Below the pieces are notes generated by a model. The model saw only the letters and a list, made by a program, of their open reading frames with translations. It had not been told where the DNA came from and did no database searches. From contig NZ_JBAJEY010000006.1 of assembly GCF_039822285.1 (NCBI RefSeq), forward strand, positions 1-64,000: a DNA stretch of 64,000 nt, given 5' to 3'. Of the stretch, positions 57,606 through 64,000 are shown one piece after another. Both the position numbers and the translations under genes were made by a program. The number at the start of each line of letters is the position of its first letter. The stretch's first letter is position 1. The stretch comes from Thiofaba sp039822285 (GTDB taxonomy: Bacteria > Pseudomonadota > Gammaproteobacteria > Halothiobacillales > Halothiobacillaceae).

Positions 57606-59624
57606 CTAGCCCCCGCCGAGCAGCGCCTTCAGGCCTTCGAGCTGGGCGCGGCCCTTGGTCTTTTTTTCCTCCGGGTCGCTCGCATCCGCGCGGCCTTCCC
57701 AGCGCAGCAGATGGGGTGGGATTTCCTCGAGGAAGCGGCTCGGTTCGCTGTCCACCCATTCGCCGTAGCGTTTGCGTTTGCGGGTTAGGGTGAAGGTCAG
57801 GCTCTGTTGCGCGCGGGTGATGCCGACGTAAGCCAGCCGGCGTTCCTCTTCCAGTTTCTCCGGATCCAGGCTCTCGCGGTGGGGCAGGAGTTCCTCCTCC
57901 ATGCCGATGATGAACACGTGCGGGAACTCCAGGCCCTTGGCGGCGTGCAGGGTCATCAGGCGCACCTGGTCGCCGGCATCACTCTCGTTCTGCCTCTCGA
58001 GGATGCCCATGAGGCTGGCACGACCGGCCAGCTCCTGGATGTCGAGCGCATCCTCCCCTGAGGCCAGCTTTTCCAGCCATTCCAGCCAGTCTTCGACATT
58101 CTTCCAGCGGCGCTCGGCCTGCTTGGGCGTGTCGGAGGTGTCCTTCAGCCAGTCCTCGTAGCCGATGTCCTGCACCAGCTGGCGCAGTGCGGCCAGCGGG
58201 GCGTGCTCGGCGGCCTGGCGCAGGCCGTCCAGCCAGGCGGTGAAGCGTTGCAGGCGCTCGAAGGAGCGCTCGCCGAGCTGCTGCGACAGGCCGAATTCGC
58301 GGCTCGCGGCATCCAGTGACAGGTTGCGTCCCTGCGCGTAGGCACCAAGTTTTTCCAAGGTGCCTGCCCCGATCTCCCGGCGCGGGGTGTTGACCACGCG
58401 CAGAAAGGCGGTGTCGTCGTCCGGGTTGGCCAAAAGGCGCAGGTAGGCGGACAGGTCACGGATCTCGCTGCGCTCGAAGAACGATTGTCCGCCGGTGATG
58501 TGGTAGGGGATGGCGTGCTGGCGCAGCGCGCCTTCCAGAAGGCGGGCCTGATGGTTGCCGCGATAGAGAACGGCGTAATCGGCGAAGTTGGTGCGATGCC
58601 TGAATTTGTGTTGCAGGATCTCGACCGCGACGCGCAGGGCTTCGTCGTCGGCATCCTTGCAGAGGATGGCGCGCAGCGGCTCACCCTCGCCGAGGGCGCT
58701 CCACAGGTTTTTCTCGAACTGCTTGCTATTGTGGCGGATGAGGGCGTTGGCCGCCTTCAGCACGGTGTTGACTGAGCGGTAGTTCTGTTCGAGCTTGATG
58801 ACTTTGAGCGTGGGGTAGTCCTGTGCAAGAAGGCTCAGGTTTTCCGGCCGCGCGCCGCGCCAGGCATAGACGGACTGGTGGTCGTCGCCCACCGCAGTGA
58901 GGTTGGCGCTCACGTCCAGCAGGTGGCGCAGCAGGGCGTACTGCGCGGCGTTGGTGTCCTGAACCTCGTCCACCAGCAGGTAGCGCACCTTCTGGCGCCA
59001 CTTGGCGCGAATCTCTGGGTGTTCGGTGAACAGGCGCACCGGCAGGGCGATCAGGTCATCGAAGTCGAGGGCGTTGCTGGCCCGCAGCTGGCGCTCGTAG
59101 GCTTGATACAGACGGGCGGCATCCTGGTCCTCGTCGGTCCCAGCGCCCGCCATGGCCTCCTGCGGGGACAGTCCCTCGTTCTTCCACAGGCTGATGCGGT
59201 TGCGCAGCTCCTCCACCTGGGCCTTGTCCGGCAGCTTGGAGAGCTCGCGCAGCATGGCCAGTTGGTCCTCCGCATCGAGGATGGAAAAGCCGGGGCGCAG
59301 TCCGGCGGCCGCGTGCTCGTGCTTGAGGATGGTCAGACCGAGGGTATGGAAGGTGGAGACATGCAGTCCCCGCCGCTCCTCGACCGAGAGCATCTTGCCA
59401 ACCCGCTCCTGCATTTCCCGCGCCGCCTTGTTGGTGAAAGTGACGGCATAGACATGCCGCGCCGGTACCTGCAGCCCGCGCACCAGGTGGGCAATCTTGG
59501 CGGTGATGACCCGTGTCTTGCCCGAACCCGCGCCCGCCAGCACGAGCAGGGGGCCGTGGGCATGCAGCACGGCCTCCCTCTGGGTGGGGTTCAGCGTGGC
59601 GAGAAGATCGTGTTGATGGGTCAT
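57606..59624 (-). CDS. rep: ATP-dependent DNA helicase Rep
   Basis: The 672-residue superfamily 1A helicase moves 3-prime to 5-prime and helps replication forks past bound proteins. Motif I AGAGSGKT (about 31-38), II VDEVQDTN, III GDDHQSVYAWRGA, IV LEQNYRS, V LMTLHAAKGLEF and VI YVGITRA are in order. Length and the start (LNPTQREAVLHAHGPLLVLAG) fit Rep (673 in E. coli) better than UvrD (about 720). Confidence 0.93.
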   Translation of the reverse strand: MTHQHDLLATLNPTQREAVLHAHGPLLVLAGAGSGKTRVITAKIAHLVRGLQVPARHVYAVTFTNKAAREMQERVGKMLSVEERRGLHVSTFHTLGLTILKHEHAAAGLRPGFSILDAEDQLAMLRELSKLPDKAQVEELRNRISLWKNEGLSPQEAMAGAGTDEDQDAARLYQAYERQLRASNALDFDDLIALPVRLFTEHPEIRAKWRQKVRYLLVDEVQDTNAAQYALLRHLLDVSANLTAVGDDHQSVYAWRGARPENLSLLAQDYPTLKVIKLEQNYRSVNTVLKAANALIRHNSKQFEKNLWSALGEGEPLRAILCKDADDEALRVAVEILQHKFRHRTNFADYAVLYRGNHQARLLEGALRQHAIPYHITGGQSFFERSEIRDLSAYLRLLANPDDDTAFLRVVNTPRREIGAGTLEKLGAYAQGRNLSLDAASREFGLSQQLGERSFERLQRFTAWLDGLRQAAEHAPLAALRQLVQDIGYEDWLKDTSDTPKQAERRWKNVEDWLEWLEKLASGEDALDIQELAGRASLMGILERQNESDAGDQVRLMTLHAAKGLEFPHVFIIGMEEELLPHRESLDPEKLEEERRLAYVGITRAQQSLTFTLTRKRKRYGEWVDSEPSRFLEEIPPHLLRWEGRADASDPEEKKTKGRAQLEGLKALLGGG

Positions 59625-59698
59625 AAGAAATTTTCTAATCCGGACATCGGATCATCGTCTAACTTCCTGAACACAGGCTCCAGCGCAAGGAGGGGACA

Positions 59699-60088
59699 AT
59701 GACCATCAATTACAGTCTGATTGACGAACTCGCCAAGTTGCCGGGCGTGGTGGCGGCGGGAGGGTTCACCTACCGTGGGGACCAGAAAGTCTATCGCGGC
59801 CAGTTGAGCGATGCTGAGGCCGAATCCATTGCCACGGCGGCCCGCGCCACGCTCGAGACCATGCGCATGCAGGGGGACATCCTGAAGATGTTCACCACCG
59901 TGTGCTCTCCTGGTGTCACTGAATGCGGGCTCGAAGGCGGCAAGGGCTTCGCTGTCCGCGGCCCCCTGCGAACCATATGCGTGGTTTCCAACGCCTTTTG
60001 CATCCTCGACCACCAGAAGGCCTCCGTGACCCCCATCCTGCGGCTGATGCTCGAGCGTCAGGCCGATGCCCCTGATGTGCTGATCTGA
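59699..60088 (+). CDS. DUF2173 (roadblock-like) protein, first of three
   Basis: The product has 129 residues, with LPGVVAAGGFTYRGDQKVYR at the start and KGFAVRGPLRTICVVSNAFC around residue 80, the pattern of the DUF2173 family related to the roadblock/LC7 fold. Two Cys in TTVCSPGVTECG and one in AFCILD are notable. AAGGAGGGG precedes the ATG. The next two genes are paralogues, 17 and 1 bases apart. Roadblock proteins form dimers that act as scaffolds or regulate small GTPases; the role here is unknown. Confidence 0.8.
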   Translation: MTINYSLIDELAKLPGVVAAGGFTYRGDQKVYRGQLSDAEAESIATAARATLETMRMQGDILKMFTTVCSPGVTECGLEGGKGFAVRGPLRTICVVSNAFCILDHQKASVTPILRLMLERQADAPDVLI

Positions 60089-60105
60089 CTGGAAGGAGAT
60101 CCACC

Positions 60106-60450
60106 ATGAATGAACAGATTCTCTCACGTGTTCCGGGCGCCGTGGCCTATTTCGCCTATTCCGCCGACGGCAAGCTGATCGACAGCGTGACCAGTGACCC
60201 GGGGCGGCTCGACCAGGGGACGCTCGACCTTCTGGGTCACGTCTGTGTCGCCAACCGCGCCATCGCCAATATGGAGGCGCGCGGCTGGGAGGGGATCAGT
60301 GACGTGACCGGTTTCTATCCGGTCGAGGGCTTCGTCTATGTCGGGGTGAACCTCTCCGTCGTGTCACGCGGGGATCGCGCCTTCGTGCTCGACAACAAGG
60401 GGGGCGATTACGAGGCGGCCCACAAGGTGCTGGTCGAGTTGGAGAAATGA
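60106..60450 (+). CDS. DUF2173 (roadblock-like) protein, second of three
   Basis: The product has 114 residues, with VPGAVAYFAYSADGKLIDSV near the start and GFYPVEGFVYVGVNLSVVSR in the middle. It keeps the fold-like pattern of its neighbours but lacks their Cys clusters, having only one Cys (LGHVCVANRA). An AAGGAGAT ribosome-binding site precedes it. Interaction with its paralogues is likely from co-transcription. Confidence 0.78.
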   Translation: MNEQILSRVPGAVAYFAYSADGKLIDSVTSDPGRLDQGTLDLLGHVCVANRAIANMEARGWEGISDVTGFYPVEGFVYVGVNLSVVSRGDRAFVLDNKGGDYEAAHKVLVELEK

Positions 60451-60451
60451 C

Positions 60452-60802
60452 ATGCTGGAACCAATGCTCGAACTCCCCGGTGTCGTCGCCACGGCTCAAT
60501 TCAAGGATTGCGTCACGGCCGACCTGATGGAAGCCCACGGAGCCCTGGACAAGGCCACCCTGCAGATGCTCGCGCGCTTCGCCTATGACCACAAGCGCAT
60601 GACCCAAGGCATGGTGGACGTCTTCGGCATGTTCAAGCCCACCTGCTGTGCTCGGGACTGGACCCCGCAACTGGGGTGGGTCGTGCGCGGCAAGACGCGC
60701 TCGATCTGCGGCTGGGCGGGGCTGGTCTGCGTCATCGACAATGACAAGGCAAGCCTCAACCAGGTGCTGAAGAAGCTCGGTGAGATCGCCTATCTCATCT
60801 GA
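60452..60802 (+). CDS. DUF2173 (roadblock-like) protein, third of three
   Basis: The product has 116 residues. The start MLEPMLELPGVVATAQFKDC matches the family; it has a CC pair in FKPTCCARDW and Cys in SICGWAGLVCVIDND, so it is the most Cys-rich of the three. It starts one base after the preceding stop. No terminator was seen behind it. Confidence 0.78.
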   Translation: MLEPMLELPGVVATAQFKDCVTADLMEAHGALDKATLQMLARFAYDHKRMTQGMVDVFGMFKPTCCARDWTPQLGWVVRGKTRSICGWAGLVCVIDNDKASLNQVLKKLGEIAYLI

Positions 60803-60956
60803 ACCGCGCGGCAAGAGGGCGGGGTAGGGGCCATGGAGACGGCTCCTGCCCCGTTCCGTTTTGTGCGGGCGCTGGCGTGATAATCTTGGCGGCCGGGTGA
60901 AGGCTTCGGCCTCTTCCCATATCCCTGCCACTCGCACCACGCATGCCCCGCTCCCC

Positions 60957-61577
60957 TTGATTGCATCAGACCTCCTTGTTCAAGCCGGCTGGCTTCCGGC
61001 GGCCCACAGGCTCCCCTCCCCCCACTGCGACGAGCGGCCGCCGGGGGTGGGGCCGGAGCTGGTCGTGGTCCACGGCATCACCTTGCCGCCGGGGGAGTTC
61101 GGTGGGCCTTGGATCGATGATCTTTTCCTTGGCCGGCTCGATCCGGCCGCCCATCCTTACTTCGCCGCCATCGCTCATCTGCGGGTATCGGCGCACCTGC
61201 TCATCCGGCGGGATGGGGCCGTCACTCAGTACGTCCCTTTTCACCTGCGCGCCTGGCATGCCGGTGCCTCGATGTTCGGCGGGCGGGAGCGTTGCAATGA
61301 CTTCTCCATTGGGATCGAACTGGAGGGCACGGACGAAGAGCCTTATGCCGAAGTCCAGTACGAGCGCCTGGCGGAGGTCATCCATGCCCTGAAGAAGGTT
61401 TATCCGACCCTCACCGCCATCGCCGGGCATGAAGACATCGCCCCTGGGCGCAAGACCGATCCCGGTCCGGCCTTCGACTGGCCGAGATTGGCGCATGCGC
61501 TTACACGGCATGGGGTGATGGTTCAGGAAGGTCGGCGCTGGGCGAGTGAGGCCCGCTTGGTCATAATGACCGCGTGA
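60957..61577 (+). CDS. ampD: 1,6-anhydro-N-acetylmuramyl-L-alanine amidase AmpD
   Basis: The 206-residue product acts in cytosolic peptidoglycan recycling. Zinc ligands fit the His in VVHGITLPPGEFGG, the His in RAWHAGASMFGG and the Asp in KTDPGPAFDW. The true start is unclear: a TTG at 60957 gives an N-terminus about like E. coli AmpD; no good ribosome-binding site is visible for any candidate. Followed 20 bases later by the ampE gene. Confidence 0.93.
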   Translation: MIASDLLVQAGWLPAAHRLPSPHCDERPPGVGPELVVVHGITLPPGEFGGPWIDDLFLGRLDPAAHPYFAAIAHLRVSAHLLIRRDGAVTQYVPFHLRAWHAGASMFGGRERCNDFSIGIELEGTDEEPYAEVQYERLAEVIHALKKVYPTLTAIAGHEDIAPGRKTDPGPAFDWPRLAHALTRHGVMVQEGRRWASEARLVIMTA

Positions 61578-61596
61578 ATCCCGGAAGGTTGTCACC

Positions 61597-62514
61597 ATGC
61601 TTCTGCTTGCCACCCTGATCGCCCTGTTCGCCGAGCGCCTGGCCCCCCGGCTTGCCGAGCGCCGCTCGCTGGCCTGGTTCGATCGTTATGCCGGAGCCCT
61701 GGCCGGGCGCCTGACCGTGCCCGGCGGGTTGGCCCTGACCGTGCTGGTCGCCCCTTGGGCGCTTTTGGCCGTGGCCGTACAGTCGCTGCTGCACGGCGTG
61801 CTCTGGGGCCTTCTGGAGCTGGCCTTCAGCGTGCTGGTCCTGTTCCTGGCCCTGCGGCCGGGGAGCGTCGATCCGGCGGTCGATGGCTATGTTGCCGCGC
61901 GCGAGAAGGGGGAGGACGGTGCAGCTCGCCACCATGCAGAACACCTGCTGGGGGGGGCGGCCCCTCAGGCGGTCGAGGACGAGGTTCGAGCCGTGGCCGA
62001 CACCCTCCTGATCGAGGCCAACGAGCGCTGGGTCGCCCCCTTGCTGTGGTTTGTCCTGCTCGGCCCCCTCGGTGCGGTGGTCTACCGGCTGACCGCCCAC
62101 GTCGAACAGCAGAGTGAGGCAGGGAGCCTGCGCGAGGCAGCACGCTTGCTGCGCGTCGCGCTGGACTGGCTGCCTGCGCGCCTGCTCGCGGGTATGTACA
62201 TCCTTTCCGGCAGCTTCGAGGAAGGGCTGAATGCCTGGCGGCAGAGGGGGCAGCTGTCCGTCGATACCCCGCGCGAGGCATCGGCCGCCTCCCGGGCGCT
62301 GGAACTCGAGCAGGCCAACCGCGACCTCCTGCTGCGCGTCGGGCGCGCTGCCCTGCGCACCGAGGAGTACAGCGTGACCACCGAGATCAGCGAGGCCGGT
62401 GACATCGAGGCCGACGCCAGCATCGTGCGCGCCGCACGTGGGCTGGTGCTGCGCTCGCTGATTGCCCTCGTCGCCATCATCGCCCTGCTGACCCTGGGCG
62501 GCTGGATCGCCTGA
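61597..62514 (+). CDS. ampE: AmpE-like inner-membrane regulator
   Basis: The product has 305 residues. It starts MLLLATLIALFAERLAPRLA and has four expected membrane segments; RYAG.. and the AREANERWVAPL-type region with the pattern LIEANERWVAPLLWF near 130-150 match AmpE/CobD-like proteins. AmpE is a membrane protein linked to signalling of beta-lactamase induction, role still unclear. The ampD-ampE order is as in enterobacteria. Confidence 0.85.
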   Translation: MLLLATLIALFAERLAPRLAERRSLAWFDRYAGALAGRLTVPGGLALTVLVAPWALLAVAVQSLLHGVLWGLLELAFSVLVLFLALRPGSVDPAVDGYVAAREKGEDGAARHHAEHLLGGAAPQAVEDEVRAVADTLLIEANERWVAPLLWFVLLGPLGAVVYRLTAHVEQQSEAGSLREAARLLRVALDWLPARLLAGMYILSGSFEEGLNAWRQRGQLSVDTPREASAASRALELEQANRDLLLRVGRAALRTEEYSVTTEISEAGDIEADASIVRAARGLVLRSLIALVAIIALLTLGGWIA

Positions 62515-63176
62515 TGGCCAGGCTTGATTTGTTGCGTCACGGCGAGCCCGTGGGCGGCCCCCGCTATCGTGGGGATGGTGTGGACGACCCCCTGACCCCC
62601 GAAGGGCTGGTCGCCATGTGGCGGGCGGTCGAGGGCGGGGTATGGGACATCGTCATTAGCTCGCCTTTGCAGCGCTGCCGGACCTTTGCCGAGGCCTATG
62701 CCGAGAAGAGTGGGCTGCCCTTGGTCATCGAGCCGCGCCTGCGCGAGATCAACCTGGGCGTGTGGGAGGGCCTCAGCCATGAGGAAGTGCAGACCCACTG
62801 GGCCGAGGCCTATGCCGCCTACAAGCGCGACATCGTCACCGGCATGCCCTACGGTTCCGAATCGGTGCTCGCCTTCATGGAGCGGGTGCGCGAGGCGCTG
62901 GACGAGTTGGCCGCGCGCCATGCAGGCCAGCGGGTGCTGGTCGTCTGCCATGCCGTGGTGATGCGCGCCTCGCTCGCCCTGGCCCTGGACGCGCCGCCCC
63001 AAGTCCTCAACCGCATCCGCGTGGACTACGCTGCCATGCTGCGCCTGCGCCACGTCGTGGAAACCCTCCCAAGCCACCCTCCTGTGGATTCCGCGGAGCG
63101 ATCCAATGAGACACCAGGCATGGTGGTGCGCTCGCGCTGGGCGTTCGAGGGCCTGATCAATCCCTCTCCCCTCTGA
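62514..63176 (+). CDS. Histidine phosphatase family protein
   Basis: The product has 220 residues. The catalytic His lies in LLRHGEP (about 6-12), and other active residues fit SSPLQRC and VVCHAVVMR. It resembles alpha-ribazole phosphatase (CobC) but no cobalamin gene is next to it, so the substrate is open. It starts in the ampE stop (A of TGATG). Confidence 0.85.
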   Translation: MARLDLLRHGEPVGGPRYRGDGVDDPLTPEGLVAMWRAVEGGVWDIVISSPLQRCRTFAEAYAEKSGLPLVIEPRLREINLGVWEGLSHEEVQTHWAEAYAAYKRDIVTGMPYGSESVLAFMERVREALDELAARHAGQRVLVVCHAVVMRASLALALDAPPQVLNRIRVDYAAMLRLRHVVETLPSHPPVDSAERSNETPGMVVRSRWAFEGLINPSPL

Positions 63177-64000
63177 TGGCGGCCCTCACCCTCTTCGTGC
63201 CGGGACTCTTGGGCCCGTGGTCCGCCGAGGCCAACCCACCTCAGCCCCATGCCCCCGCCCTGCGGCGCATGCTGGCCCGCGGCGACCGCCTGCCGGTCGA
63301 GCTCCTCGGCTTTGAAGGCGCCCTCGCGCGGCTATTTGGTCATCAGGGCGAGGACCTGCCCTGGGCCGCACTCGGCCTGTGGGGCGAGACCGGCCAGCGT
63401 CCCGAAGGCTTTGTCCTGCGCCTCGACCCCGTCCACCTCAAGCTCGGCATGACCGACGCCATCGTCTTCGGCGGCCCCTCGCTGCGGCTGTCCATGGACG
63501 AGGCGCAGGCCCTGGCGGCCTCGGTCGAGGCCCATTTCAGCGAGCTTGGCTGGCGCCTCACCGTCGCCGCCCCCGAGCGCTGGTACCTGCAAGCCCCACA
63601 GGCCTTTGACCTCGTCACCACGCCCCTGACCCGCGCCCTGCGCCGGGACGCCGGCCTGTTCAAGCCGGGCGGGGCGGACGCCCCCCGCTGGCTCGCCTGG
63701 CTGACAGAAATCCAGATGCTGCTGCATGCGCATCCCGTGAATGAGGCGCGGGAGGCCAGGGGGCTGCCGATCATTAACCATCTTTGGCCTTGGGGCGCGG
63801 GGTCCATTCAAGGGTTGCCTGCGGACTTCACCCTCACCCCCAGCCCCTCTCCCATCAAGGGAGAGGGGGGTATGGTGGTCTTTGCCAACCACCCCCTCGC
63901 CCGAGGCCTGGCCCTTGCCTCGGGCTTACCGTTGCACGAGGTGCCCGAAACCTTTGCAGAACTGCCCTTGCCACCTTCCGGCGATGTTCTGGTCGTGCTT
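63176..64000 (+). CDS. Phosphoglycerate mutase-like/regulatory protein, cut by the window end
   Basis: At least 275 codons are open to the window edge. The product starts MAALTLFVPGLLGPWS; the pattern LKLGMTDAIVFGGPSLRLS and HPVNEAREARGLPIINHLW is that of the family annotated as cofactor-independent phosphoglycerate mutase or RpfE-like protein in betaproteobacteria and gammaproteobacteria. True enzymatic activity is uncertain for the family. A stretch of about 14 residues after GLPAD (FTLTPSPSPIKGEGG) is encoded by the dispersed repeat. It overlaps the preceding gene in TGATG. Confidence 0.75.
   Translation, partial: MAALTLFVPGLLGPWSAEANPPQPHAPALRRMLARGDRLPVELLGFEGALARLFGHQGEDLPWAALGLWGETGQRPEGFVLRLDPVHLKLGMTDAIVFGGPSLRLSMDEAQALAASVEAHFSELGWRLTVAAPERWYLQAPQAFDLVTTPLTRALRRDAGLFKPGGADAPRWLAWLTEIQMLLHAHPVNEAREARGLPIINHLWPWGAGSIQGLPADFTLTPSPSPIKGEGGMVVFANHPLARGLALASGLPLHEVPETFAELPLPPSGDVLVVL
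63831..63870 (+). repeat. Dispersed palindromic repeat, copy inside the last gene
   Basis: CCCTCACCCC is followed by the stem CCCCTCTCCC-ATCAA-GGGAGAGGGG. It leaves the frame open and adds LTPSPSPIKGEGG to the protein. Confidence 0.75.

Overview
The window joins one complete transposable (Mu-like) prophage, positions 106-33493, to about 30 kb of ordinary chromosome from a high-GC gammaproteobacterium. The host assignment rests on gene content and order: aroQ-accB-accC, rpe-gph-trpE, trpG/trpD/trpC, speD, rplM-rpsI, ampD-ampE, and groESL under a CIRCE operator. A cassette of three DUF2173 (roadblock-like) proteins and a c-type cytochrome would fit a chemolithotrophic sulfur oxidiser. That last point is a weak inference and no species is claimed.

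Prophage. The borders can be read to the base: TG...CA termini, a 5-bp duplication CCTTG on both sides (101-105 and 33494-33498), and exact GCGCGATAGTTTGC transposase-type sites inside each end. The right side of the window holds the immunity/early end: a LexA-type (S24) repressor on +, and, divergent from it on -, a Ner-like protein, MuA-like DDE transposase, MuB-like ATPase, small regulators, HU, GemA and the Mor activator. Next come lysis genes (SAR lysozyme, two-component spanin), terminase, DUF935 portal, MuF head protein, morphogenesis protein G, protease/scaffold and the Mu T-type capsid. The tail is that of a siphovirus: tube, chaperone pair with a -1 frameshift signal, 1077-residue tape measure, no sheath. 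It is followed by poorly known tail-tip genes. A small + strand gene sits at the other tip (226-576). The phage thus resembles the B3/D3112 type of transposable siphophage rather than Mu itself. No gene in it looks broken.

Chromosome. The phage lies about 85 bp downstream of accC. Then follow accB, aroQ, a TlpA-like lipoprotein, a DsbD with two N-terminal domains, and cutA (all -). On + come two paired REC-REC-GGDEF regulators, the second with a degenerate GGDEF motif, then groES-groEL with tandem terminators, a 143-bp MITE, a small cytochrome c, rpe, gph, trpE, a dCache-PAS-GGDEF cyclase, trpG, a Bcr/CflA efflux protein, trpD, trpC, an OsmC-family gene and speD. An orphan glcF-like gene (-), a candidate small RNA, rplM-rpsI, rep helicase (-), the DUF2173 trio, ampD-ampE, a histidine phosphatase and the start of a phosphoglycerate-mutase-like gene complete the window.

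Most unusual points: a MuF head protein with a nuclease-like C-terminal extension; a dispersed palindromic repeat present three times, twice inserted in frame into genes; the degenerate GGDEF partner that keeps its c-di-GMP inhibitory site; the candidate sRNA before rplM; and the DUF2173 triplet.
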